This document shows positions 17,591 through 25,454 of a stretch of 64,000 nt of DNA, piece after piece. The stretch comes from Candidatus Latescibacterota bacterium (lineage in GTDB: Bacteria; Latescibacterota; UBA2968). Numbering within the stretch: position 1 is the first letter of the stretch; each line of letters begins with the position of its first letter. The DNA lies in NCBI GenBank assembly GCA_022824945.1, contig JAJDYX010000056.1, forward strand, positions 1 to 64,000, in the 5' to 3' direction. The position numbers and the translations under genes were made by a program. A model generated the notes under the pieces. The model was not told the DNA's origin, searched no databases, and saw only the letters and a list, made by a program, of their open reading frames with translations.

Positions 17591-17880
17591 AACATATACC
17601 TTTCGTATTGTCGTTGTTCGCTCTTATTGGCCTTTCGAGCTGAAATAATTCTGATCACCGTATCTTCTTCTCGATAACAGTGAATGACAACCAGGATCCG
17701 AAAAGATGAACTGAACCCGATCATAATAAACCGATCTTCTTCTTCATAGTGATCTGGATCAAAAATCATTCTTGCATTGGGATCGTAAAATACTGTTTGA
17801 GCTTCTTCAAAAGAAACTCTGTGTTTTCTTAAATTCACTTCAGCTTTATTATGATCCCATATAAATTTGATCGGCTCCAT
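17587..17880 (-). CDS. BrnT-family toxin
   Basis: Type II toxin of 97 residues with a RelE-like ribonuclease fold. It shows the family signature FIWDHNKAEVNLRKHRVSFEEA and a C-terminal RIISARKANKSEQRQYE. In BrnT, conserved Lys, Glu and Arg residues of these segments serve catalysis. Toxin precedes antitoxin, the usual brnTA order. The AT-rich region upstream contains TTGACA on the minus strand (17911-17916), a plausible promoter element. Confidence 0.87.
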   Translation of the reverse strand: MEPIKFIWDHNKAEVNLRKHRVSFEEAQTVFYDPNARMIFDPDHYEEEDRFIMIGFSSSFRILVVIHCYREEDTVIRIISARKANKSEQRQYERYML

Positions 17881-17946
17881 AATTAAAATATAATTATATT
17901 AGCAACATATTGTCAATATAAATCTTTACCTCTTCCAAGTCTCACA

Positions 17947-18708
17947 TCACCGACAACAGCGGAACCCGATCCCCTTCCCCTGCCATATAGGACTCAGTCG
18001 TCCGCGCTCTTGCACCCGCACGGCTGGCGCGCCATTTACCCAACCGCCACCGCGCATCACGCGCAAGCTCCCACTCTCTGGACCCGGAGGATTTTCCCGC
18101 GGACTATTGCGATAATAATCCACGCGATACCAATCCGCCACCCACTCCCACACATTACCCGACAAATCCGACACCTCAAAAGGACTCACACCATTGGGAA
18201 AACTACCCACAGTCGAGGGCTTGCCCACATGCCCATTAAAATTCAACCGCGTCGGATCGGGCTCCTCATTGCCCCAGGGATAGATCCGCCCATCGCCTCC
18301 TGCGGCCTTTTCCCACTCCGCCTCGGAACACAACCGCTTGCCTGCCCACCCGCAAAAATCCTGTGCATCAAACCATGTCACACCAACAACCGGTTGCCGC
18401 GCGGCATTAAACCCCACGGAATCGGCACAAGCCGAAGGATCGCGTCCCGTAGTCGCAACAAATAATCTGTAATCCGCGTTCACCACCTCAAAGCGATCAA
18501 TCCAGAAAGCATCCAAAAACACCACATGCTCGGGACCTTCATCCCTCCCGTATTCATTGGTACCCATCACAAATTCGCCCGCTGGAATCTCAACCATCTC
18601 TTCAATCAACTCGTCCTCTGATTCTGGCTGAACGGGATAATCATCCCCGCAACCAGCGAGCAAACCCATCCCAATGAGCACGCACAAAAATTTTAGAATA
18701 TCGCCCAT
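17947..18708 (-). CDS. SUMF1/FGE-fold lipoprotein without the catalytic Cys pair
   Basis: Lipoprotein of 253 residues (leader ending LLAGC). The FGE-sulfatase fold is clear: EIPAGEFVMGTNE near residue 42, PVVGVTWFDAQDFCGWAG near 112, RLCSEAEWEKAA, GNVWEWVADWY near 190 and MRGGGW near 220. Aerobic formylglycine-generating enzymes have two active-site Cys shortly after RGGSW; here that stretch reads VNGAPAVRVQERGR, with none. It is therefore unlikely to activate the window's sulfatases and more likely has a binding or structural role. Cys residues remain at the extreme C-terminus (RCCR). Confidence 0.8.
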   Translation of the reverse strand: MGDILKFLCVLIGMGLLAGCGDDYPVQPESEDELIEEMVEIPAGEFVMGTNEYGRDEGPEHVVFLDAFWIDRFEVVNADYRLFVATTGRDPSACADSVGFNAARQPVVGVTWFDAQDFCGWAGKRLCSEAEWEKAAGGDGRIYPWGNEEPDPTRLNFNGHVGKPSTVGSFPNGVSPFEVSDLSGNVWEWVADWYRVDYYRNSPRENPPGPESGSLRVMRGGGWVNGAPAVRVQERGRLSPIWQGKGIGFRCCR

Positions 18709-18814
18709 TGCAGCCTCCTGATGACACCGCTAAAACAGCGGCATCCGAAAGAGGTTGTTTGTTCTCAATATCGCGTGTATTTTTGCAATCTAAAATCAAG
18801 CTATCAGCAGTCAG

Positions 18815-18941
18815 CAAAAACCTTCTGGATTGCGGCTTTAAGCATGCCGCAATGACAGACGGAAGCCTGACCCCTTGATTACCCTCTCAAGGGCAAGCTC
18901 TGCATGGTTTAAGCAGGAGCCGCGATAACATGGGTGGATTG
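18815..18941. repeat. interspersed palindrome plus degenerate second copy
   Basis: 18815-18858 is a short-form copy (arms GGATTGCGGC and GCCGCAATGAC). It is followed by 18880-18941, with GCATGGTTTAAGCAGG and GCCGCGATAACATGGGTGGATTGC, which looks like an inverted or rearranged second element. The gap 18709-18972 contains no gene. Confidence 0.75.
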
Positions 18942-18972
18942 CAGTCCTGCGGATTACTACGCCGGAGAAATC

Positions 18973-19476
18973 ATGAACAAAGTCACCACATACTACCTCG
19001 AAATGAAATCGCCTTCATCGCTCAACGAAAAAACCGAATCAAACGGACTGGATATACACGAATGCGAAATCAAACAATATCAATTTAACAAATTCTTATA
19101 TCAATTCATAGGCGGACCCTATGAATGGACAAACAAACTCTCATTGTCAGATGAACAATGGAAAGCACATGTAGAAAACGACAACCTGAGAACCTGGCTT
19201 GCGCAGTACAAAGGCGCGCCTGCTGGATACTATGAACTCCAGAAACAAGACAATGGCAACGTCGAAATCCTCTATTTTGGTCTGGCTACCAAATTCATTG
19301 GACAGGGCTTTGGAGGGTATCTCTTATCCCATGCAATAAAATCGGCATGGGCGTGGGGAAAAACAAAAAGAGTATGGGTGCATACCTGCACCCTTGACCA
19401 TCCGCATGCACTACAAAATTACAAAGCACGGGGCATGGAAGTCTATCGCGTGGAGACTGATGAACATGAGCCTTAA
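18973..19476 (+). CDS. GNAT-family N-acetyltransferase
   Basis: Acyl-CoA-dependent acetyltransferase of 167 residues. The CoA-binding loop is IGQGFGGYL near residue 111 (Q/RxxGxG/A), preceded by strand 4 VEILYFGLA and followed by HTCTLDHPHALQNYKARGME, where GNATs carry a catalytic Tyr. The start at 18973 has GGAG 6 nt upstream. The first 35 residues are unlike common GNATs. Substrate unknown; it stands alone between repeat elements. Confidence 0.8.
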   Translation: MNKVTTYYLEMKSPSSLNEKTESNGLDIHECEIKQYQFNKFLYQFIGGPYEWTNKLSLSDEQWKAHVENDNLRTWLAQYKGAPAGYYELQKQDNGNVEILYFGLATKFIGQGFGGYLLSHAIKSAWAWGKTKRVWVHTCTLDHPHALQNYKARGMEVYRVETDEHEP

Positions 19477-19486
19477 GTAATGACAC

Positions 19487-19529
19487 CAAAACCTTCTGGA
19501 TCGCGGCTCAAAATCCTGCCGCGATGACA
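19487..19529. repeat. interspersed palindrome, C-G variant
   Basis: Short form with arms GGATCGCGGC and GCCGCGATGAC. Relative to copies at 5004 or 6078, both sides of one stem pair have changed (T-A to C-G), so pairing is kept. Confidence 0.85.
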
Positions 19530-19585
19530 AACGGGACAGCACAGGGACGGTCCACTACAACACGCGAACAAAAAAAGGAGAACCC

Positions 19586-20320
19586 ATGAGACTGGAAAAC
19601 AAAAACATCGTCGTAACGGGCGGTGCATCGGGCATAGGACAGGCGGCAGCGCGATGCTGTGCCCGGGAAGGCGCGCGCGTAGCCGTCGTAGATCTGGATG
19701 GAGCGGGCGTGGAACGCACAGTTCGAGAAATCGAAAACGCGGGTGGGAATGCAGCGGGATTTCAGACAGACATAAAAGAGGAAAACCAGGTACGCGCACT
19801 CTTTGAAAACATCGGCAATGCCTTTGGGCACATCGATGGCTTAATCAACGCCGCCGGCATCCTCGAAGGCGCGTTCGTTCCCGTCGATGAATTTGATGAA
19901 TTCACCTGGGACAGAGTCATGGACATCAATCTAAAAGGAAGTTTTCTCGCCGCAAAATACACTGTGCCACTAATGGAAAAAGCCGGTAAAGGCGTCATCG
20001 TACTCATCGCCTCTGGCGCGGGCGTCAAAGGTGGTAGCTCATCCATCGCTTATGGCTCCAGCAAAGGCGGCGCCCACGGCCTCTCCCTCGTATTGGCAGC
20101 CCAACTGAGCAACCGCAACATCCGCGTCCACGGCGTATGCCCGGGCGGCATTGAAACACCGCTCAAAATGCGCGTTGTACAAAAACAAGCCGACGCCTCA
20201 GGGCGCGATGTCTCACGCATGGCAGCCGGACTCGGCGACCCCGAAGGCGTGGGCAAAATACTATCCTTCCTCGTATCTGACGAAGCCGATTATCTTCGCG
20301 GCAGCATCTTCACGCGATAG
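19586..20320 (+). CDS. short-chain dehydrogenase/reductase
   Basis: NAD(P)-dependent oxidoreductase of 244 residues. Cofactor loop TGGASGIG near residue 12, VVDLD at the end of strand 2 (Asp favours NAD), NAAG near 88, and catalytic Ser and YGSSK near 153. AAAAAGGAG lies 7 nt upstream of the ATG. It begins the sugar/sulfate-ester catabolic cluster, followed 11 nt later by an isomerase/epimerase gene. The C-terminus ends at YLRGSIFTR, slightly short of the usual GGxxL end. Confidence 0.88.
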   Translation: MRLENKNIVVTGGASGIGQAAARCCAREGARVAVVDLDGAGVERTVREIENAGGNAAGFQTDIKEENQVRALFENIGNAFGHIDGLINAAGILEGAFVPVDEFDEFTWDRVMDINLKGSFLAAKYTVPLMEKAGKGVIVLIASGAGVKGGSSSIAYGSSKGGAHGLSLVLAAQLSNRNIRVHGVCPGGIETPLKMRVVQKQADASGRDVSRMAAGLGDPEGVGKILSFLVSDEADYLRGSIFTR

Positions 20321-20331
20321 GAGACCAGACC

Positions 20332-21195
20332 ATGCGCTTAGGTGTCGTTGGCCTTTTGCCCAGAGATTTTCGCACCCTTGAATCCTCACATCTTCAAACC
20401 ATCCAGGACCTCGGATTCACCGGCGGAGCCTTTCACTTCCCCGCAGAACTCTGCGAAGAAATCACAACCGCCGACACGGACCGGTGTCGCGCACGCTTTG
20501 CCGAACACAACCTCGACCTCGCACAATTCTCCATCACATACCCCGAATGCCTCTTTGATCCCGACTCAGAAATCCGAAACACAATCATCCGCAAAATGAA
20601 AAAAGGAGCAGAAATCGCCGCGGGTCTATCTGCACAAGCCTATCTCCTGCGCCCCGGCAGTCGCAACCCCGCCGGAAGCTGGACGCCCCATCGCGACAAC
20701 CACACGCCAGAAGCATGGGACCGCCTCATCGAAACCCTGCGAGAAATCGCCCCCACCCTCGAACAAAACGGCGTCACAGTCGTCATGGAAACCCACCTCG
20801 TCTCCATCCTCAAAAACCCGGAAACATGCCGCAAAATGGTCGAAAATGTCGGATCGCCCAACCTGCGTCTGGTCATGGACTACGTCAACCACTTTGAAAC
20901 CTTAAGCCAGGTCTATGATAGCACCGACCGCCTGGACCACATCTTTTCCGAAATGGGCGCTTATTCTCCGGTCATGCACATCAAAGACATCTCCATTGGC
21001 AAAGGACTCGTCATCCACCTCGACGAAACCGTACCCGGCAATGGCGAACTCAATCTCGCCCACTGCTTCCAACATTTCCAGAACCACCACCCCAACAACT
21101 ACGGCCTCATCGAACACCTCAAACCCGACCTCATACCCGAAGCTGCATCCAACACCCGCGCCATCGCCACCCGTGCTGGTGTTCCGATAATATAA
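20332..21195 (+). CDS. sugar phosphate isomerase/epimerase (AP-endonuclease family 2 TIM barrel)
   Basis: Metal-dependent TIM-barrel protein of 287 residues. It shows N-terminal MRLGVVGLL, conserved ETH (near residue 150), LRLVMDYVNHFE (metal Asp and His near 182), MHIKDIS (near 218) and the late LIEHLKPD. These fit xylose-isomerase-like sugar epimerases. GGAG lies 9 nt before the ATG. Next to an SDR, the pair probably converts a keto-sugar or inositol-type intermediate. A second family member is at 32489-33274. Confidence 0.83.
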   Translation: MRLGVVGLLPRDFRTLESSHLQTIQDLGFTGGAFHFPAELCEEITTADTDRCRARFAEHNLDLAQFSITYPECLFDPDSEIRNTIIRKMKKGAEIAAGLSAQAYLLRPGSRNPAGSWTPHRDNHTPEAWDRLIETLREIAPTLEQNGVTVVMETHLVSILKNPETCRKMVENVGSPNLRLVMDYVNHFETLSQVYDSTDRLDHIFSEMGAYSPVMHIKDISIGKGLVIHLDETVPGNGELNLAHCFQHFQNHHPNNYGLIEHLKPDLIPEAASNTRAIATRAGVPII

Positions 21196-21205
21196 AAAAC
21201 ACAAG

Positions 21206-21328
21206 TCAATTCGGAAAAATCCAGCGTTTTTTCCACTCCCGCATCATGTGAAAATGCTGCTGCACCTTGTGATAACGGCGCAAAATCTCGAGCACCTTCA
21301 ACCGCAAAACATACTTTTTTTGATCCAT
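21206..21328 (-). CDS. small basic hypothetical protein (40 aa)
   Basis: An ATG at 21328 preceded by GGGAGAGGCGTT opens a 40-codon frame ending with TGA at 21206. The product begins MDQKKYVLRLKVLEILRRYH and is very basic, rich in Lys, Arg and His, with amphipathic helix character. The strong RBS and compact frame suggest a real small gene, but I do not recognise the family. It is convergent with the isomerase gene, 10 nt away. Confidence 0.45.
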   Translation of the reverse strand: MDQKKYVLRLKVLEILRRYHKVQQHFHMMREWKKRWIFPN

Positions 21329-21364
21329 AACGCCTCTCCCGATTGTAATAGTTATTCCAATCCC

Positions 21365-21429
21365 CCTCTGGATCGCGGCTCAAGCCTGTCCCTGCATGAT
21401 TTAAGCAGGGAACCATGCCGCGATGACGG
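21365..21429. repeat. interspersed palindrome, long form with nested hairpin
   Basis: Outer arms GGATCGCGGC and GCCGCGATGAC enclose a second stem CCCTGC/GCAGGG with loop ATGATTTAA. It ends 4 nt before the sulfatase stop codon. Confidence 0.85.
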
Positions 21430-21432
21430 GTT

Positions 21433-22839
21433 TCACACTTCTCTCTTCACACTTCTATCTCCTTCCCGATACCGATCCAAAATCCCCAGCAATTCCTCTG
21501 CCACCGCTGATTTTTCACAGAACAAATTATTCTGCTCCTCCGGATCGGATGCCATATCGTAAAGCTGCATCGGCGGCGCATCTTCTGGCACATCTGCCTC
21601 TCTCAAACTCCAGCCACCCGACCCACGACATGTCACCAGCTTCCACTCATCCTTGCGAATCGCAAACTCTCCGCTAATCGAATGATGCACCGTCGCCTCC
21701 CGAATCGTATCCTCCTGATCGCCCCTCATATACGGCAAAATATCATAACTATCCTCCCCCGCATCCCTCGGCAAATCCACATCGCAAATCCCGGCAACCG
21801 TCCCCAGCAAATCCGTCAAGCACACCGTCTGATCACAACGCGAACCCGGCTCAATCACCCCCGGCCACGAAGCGATAAACGGAATGCGATGCCCGCCATC
21901 CCACGCATCGGACTTCTGCCCCCGATAAATATAATTCCCCAGATGATCGTACTTCTCCTTCAATCCTATCGGCTCCTCGTGACAGCCATTATCGCTCGTC
22001 ACAATAATCAGCGTATCATCCGCCAACCCATTGCGCTTAACCGCCTCCAAAACGCGGCCAACGCTCCAATCGTGCTCCGTCACATAATCCCCGTATTCCC
22101 CTGCCTGACTTCGCCCTGCAAATCGCCCGCGCGCAAAATGCGGCGTATGCGGCGAAGGCGCTGGGAAATACAAAAAGAACGGCTTATCCCCATTCTCCTT
22201 CGCGTGCTGATTGATAAACCCCTCGGCGCGAATCGTCAACTCCAGTAAACACGTATCATGCATAAACCCGGGCGCACACGCACCCCCGCGCCAAAATTCT
22301 GGCCTCGGCGAATCCGCAGTCTCCTCGAGCGGTTGCTCCACCACCACCCCATCTTCAATATAACAATACGGAGCCATATCCAGCGACGCCGGAATAATAA
22401 ACGAATAATCAAAACCCACCGTATGGGGACCATCTGACAACGGCGCGGAAAAATCCACCGACTCCCCATTCACCCTCTCCGCCCCATCTCGTACCTGCCA
22501 GCCCAACCCCAAATGCCACTTACCCACACACGACGTCGTATAACCCTCATCGCGCAACAGCGATGGCACAGTCATCCGCCCATCTTCAATCAACGGCTCA
22601 GAATACCCATTCAAAACCCCGCGCTTCAACCGCGACCGCCAGCAATAGCGCCCCGTCATCACCCCGTACCGCGTAGGTGTACACACCGCAGAATTGCTAT
22701 GTGCATCCGTAAAAATCATCCCCTCAGACGCGAGTTGATCCGTATGCGGCGTTGGAATCTTCGAATCGGGATTCAAACAACTCACATCTCCGTATCCCCA
22801 GTCATCGGCTAACAGGTAAATAATATTTGGCTTGCGCAT
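21433..22839 (-). CDS. arylsulfatase-type sulfatase
   Basis: Type I sulfatase of 468 residues cleaving a sulfate ester. N-terminal IIYLLADDWGYGD supplies the Ca2+-binding Asp pair; the formylglycine motif CTPTRYGVMTGR has Cys53; GKWHLG and SDNGCHEEP supply further metal and sulfate ligands. No signal peptide is visible, so it may act in the cytoplasm or use another route. I start at the ATG at 22839, 10 nt after GGGAG. It is divergent from the GH43-like gene with 82 nt between, a likely shared promoter region. Activation needs an FGE or anSME not seen here. Confidence 0.92.
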   Translation of the reverse strand: MRKPNIIYLLADDWGYGDVSCLNPDSKIPTPHTDQLASEGMIFTDAHSNSAVCTPTRYGVMTGRYCWRSRLKRGVLNGYSEPLIEDGRMTVPSLLRDEGYTTSCVGKWHLGLGWQVRDGAERVNGESVDFSAPLSDGPHTVGFDYSFIIPASLDMAPYCYIEDGVVVEQPLEETADSPRPEFWRGGACAPGFMHDTCLLELTIRAEGFINQHAKENGDKPFFLYFPAPSPHTPHFARGRFAGRSQAGEYGDYVTEHDWSVGRVLEAVKRNGLADDTLIIVTSDNGCHEEPIGLKEKYDHLGNYIYRGQKSDAWDGGHRIPFIASWPGVIEPGSRCDQTVCLTDLLGTVAGICDVDLPRDAGEDSYDILPYMRGDQEDTIREATVHHSISGEFAIRKDEWKLVTCRGSGGWSLREADVPEDAPPMQLYDMASDPEEQNNLFCEKSAVAEELLGILDRYREGDRSVKREV

Positions 22840-22921
22840 AAGACAAACTCCCTTCATTATGTCTATTCAAAAGCTACAAAAATCATGATCATCGACCACT
22901 ATAATACACTCATCCAATACT

Positions 22922-23959
22922 ATGACACAACCTCATTTTCTCCAAACACTCCAGCGCTCTAAATCCAACCCCCTCTTAACCATCGACGACATCACCTGGG
23001 ATTTCAAAAAAAGGCGATCCATCATGTTTCCCAGCGTCATCGACATGAGCGACAAACTGGACAACCCCATTGATCGCTACTACATGTATCTCGCCTCACA
23101 CGGCGGCAGAGAAATCGGCTTTGCAACCGCGCCAACGCTCGAAGGCCCCTGGACAATGCAAAAAAAAGCCGTCCTCCACCTCGACAATTGCCCCGCTGTC
23201 ACGGGCCACCTCAGCTCGCCCGAAATCATTTATTACAACAACCGCTTCATCCTCTACTACCACGGCAACTGTCCGCCAGAAGTGCTCAAAGAACAAAACC
23301 GCCGAATGCCCACCCACTATTATCGCCGCATTCAAAACTCAGGCGCAGCCACCTCAACCGATGGCATCCACTTTGATGTACATCCCAACAACCTCCTCTT
23401 GCCCATCACCACACCCGATCATTGGCGTGTGGCCACCAACATGTATCTGCGCGTCGTGCCCACAGAAAACGGATGCCACGGCTTCTTCATGACCATGAGC
23501 CGAGAAGAAGCGGATTACAATGGTGAAACCAAAAAACTTCCCAAAGAACAACGGGCAGGTCGCCCCCATCCCACAAGCATTGGACACGCCTATTCGCCCG
23601 ACGGATTAGATTGGACCCTCGATGAAACCGGTGCCATCCTCACCGCCGAAGAAATATATGGAGAACACCAGCGCATTCGCCATATTGGATGTACACGCAT
23701 CGACGACACACACATCCTGGCAACCTATTCTTGCTTTGCCAACACCGATGCAACCTTTGAAAACATCTTCGCTGCCACATTGCAAATCAACGGCCAGGCG
23801 GTACGCCTTGTTCAAAAACACGGTACAATTCTAACACCTCAGGGAGAATGGGAAAAGCGAAATGTGCGCGACCCCTTTCCCACATTTCACGATAAAAAAC
23901 TCTATCTCTATTACGCTGGTGGTGGAGAAAAAGGCATTGGACTGGCTATCAGCGCGTAA
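22922..23959 (+). CDS. GH43-like five-bladed beta-propeller protein
   Basis: Product of 345 residues with repeated beta-propeller blades: PSVIDMSD near residue 38, STDGIHF near 143, YSPDGLDWTL near 222, RHIGCTRIDDTHILATYS, and RDPFPTFHDKKLYLYYAGGG near 315. The blade pattern with acidic residues matches GH43/GH32-type glycosidases or GH130-like phosphorylases. No signal peptide. It sits between two sulfatases, so a role on sulfated oligosaccharides is likely (inference). The three catalytic acids are not assigned. Confidence 0.7.
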   Translation: MTQPHFLQTLQRSKSNPLLTIDDITWDFKKRRSIMFPSVIDMSDKLDNPIDRYYMYLASHGGREIGFATAPTLEGPWTMQKKAVLHLDNCPAVTGHLSSPEIIYYNNRFILYYHGNCPPEVLKEQNRRMPTHYYRRIQNSGAATSTDGIHFDVHPNNLLLPITTPDHWRVATNMYLRVVPTENGCHGFFMTMSREEADYNGETKKLPKEQRAGRPHPTSIGHAYSPDGLDWTLDETGAILTAEEIYGEHQRIRHIGCTRIDDTHILATYSCFANTDATFENIFAATLQINGQAVRLVQKHGTILTPQGEWEKRNVRDPFPTFHDKKLYLYYAGGGEKGIGLAISA

Positions 23960-23995
23960 TTGTTTGTGGTATTCATTGTATAACACGAGGTCTTC

Positions 23996-25441
23996 ATGCC
24001 CAACAAACCAAACATCCTCTGGATCTGCACTGACCAGCAGCGCTTTGACACCCTCGGCTGTTATGGCAACCCCTATGTACACACCCCTAATCTGGACCGC
24101 CTCGCCGAACAAAGTATCCTCTTTGAATACGCCTTCTCGCAAAGTCCCGTCTGCACGCCCAGCCGATCCAGCTTTCTCACCGGACGCTATCCGCGCACCA
24201 CGCGCTGCCGGCAAAACGGCCAATCCATCCCCAGCGACGAAATCCCCGTCACCAAACTACTTCACGACGCCGGATATGTCTGCGGCCTATCCGGCAAACT
24301 CCACATCTCGGTCTGCAACCCCAGCGCGTGTCACGGCACAGAACGCCGCATAGACGACGGCTATGACCAGTTCTTCTGGTCACACGACCCGGCCCCCAGA
24401 TGGCCCACCAACGACTATCACCAGTGGTTGCGCGACAAGGGCCTGACGCGCGACGTCCAGCCCTTTCCCGACTCCCGATACGTACAGACACTCCCCTCTG
24501 AAGAACACAGCCAGACCACCTACTGCATCCAGCGCGCCATCACCTTCATCCGCCGATGCGCTGAAGAAAACATGCCCTGGACCTTCTCCCTCAACCCCTT
24601 TGACCCGCATCACGCCTTTGATCCCCCGCGCGAAGACCTCGAACGCTACCGCGATATAATTGACGACATACCCCTGCCCAACTACATCGAAGGCGAACTC
24701 CACGACAAACCCCTCTGGCAACGCATCGATCACGGCGGCTCCTACGGCGGCAAAGGCATGTATGCCTATGACCAAATGACCGATACCGATCACCGCTGGG
24801 TCACCGCGGCGTACTGGGCCATGGTCGATGTCATCGACCGCCAGATCGGCCACCTGCTCGACTGCCTTGAAGAAACCGGACAGCGCGACAACACCTATAT
24901 CATCTTCACCTCTGACCACGGCGAAATGCTCGGCGACCACGGCATCTACCTCAAAGGCCCCTTCTTCTACGAACCCGCTGTGCGCGTCCCCCTCCTCATC
25001 TCAGGACCCAACCTTCGCAACGACGGCTCGCGGTCATCTGCACTCGTTGAACTCGTTGACCTCGCGCCCACCATCCTCGAATGGGTCGGCCTCGACCGCC
25101 AGCCCGCCATGCAGGGCCGCACCCTCCAACCCCTCCTGAAAGGCGACACGCCCCTCGATCAGCACCGCGACGACATCTACTGCGAATACTACAACGCCAT
25201 GCCAGGTCATAAAAATCCGCCAGCTCATGCCACCATGGTACGCACCCATCGCCACAAACTCGTCGCTGCCCACGGCACGGGCAGTGGCGAACTCTACGAC
25301 CTCGAAACCGACCCCGCTGAAACGCACAACCAGTGGAACAACCCCAACTACACCGCCGTAAGACTCGACCTCATGACCCGCCTTGCCGACCGCATGGCCT
25401 GGACCGTTGATCCCATGCCCCCGAGAGAAGCGGGATTTTAA
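23996..25441 (+). CDS. type I sulfatase
   Basis: Sulfatase of 481 residues. N-terminal NILWICTDQQR carries the metal Asp, VCTPSRSSFLTGR the formylglycine Cys53, and GKLH and TSDHGEMLGDHG further ligands. The sequence is unlike the neighbouring sulfatase at 21433, so the two probably act on different sulfate positions. The TDQQRFDT start is typical of choline-sulfatase-like and glycan sulfatases. No signal peptide. GAGG lies 8 nt upstream. The GH2 gene starts 13 nt after its stop. Confidence 0.92.
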   Translation: MPNKPNILWICTDQQRFDTLGCYGNPYVHTPNLDRLAEQSILFEYAFSQSPVCTPSRSSFLTGRYPRTTRCRQNGQSIPSDEIPVTKLLHDAGYVCGLSGKLHISVCNPSACHGTERRIDDGYDQFFWSHDPAPRWPTNDYHQWLRDKGLTRDVQPFPDSRYVQTLPSEEHSQTTYCIQRAITFIRRCAEENMPWTFSLNPFDPHHAFDPPREDLERYRDIIDDIPLPNYIEGELHDKPLWQRIDHGGSYGGKGMYAYDQMTDTDHRWVTAAYWAMVDVIDRQIGHLLDCLEETGQRDNTYIIFTSDHGEMLGDHGIYLKGPFFYEPAVRVPLLISGPNLRNDGSRSSALVELVDLAPTILEWVGLDRQPAMQGRTLQPLLKGDTPLDQHRDDIYCEYYNAMPGHKNPPAHATMVRTHRHKLVAAHGTGSGELYDLETDPAETHNQWNNPNYTAVRLDLMTRLADRMAWTVDPMPPREAGF

Positions 25442-25454
25442 GAAGGAGAATTTC

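Noticed and set aside
18870-18941. Possible small RNA after the palindrome at 18815
   Set aside because: Looks like a rearranged second copy of the repeat; no promoter or terminator is visible.
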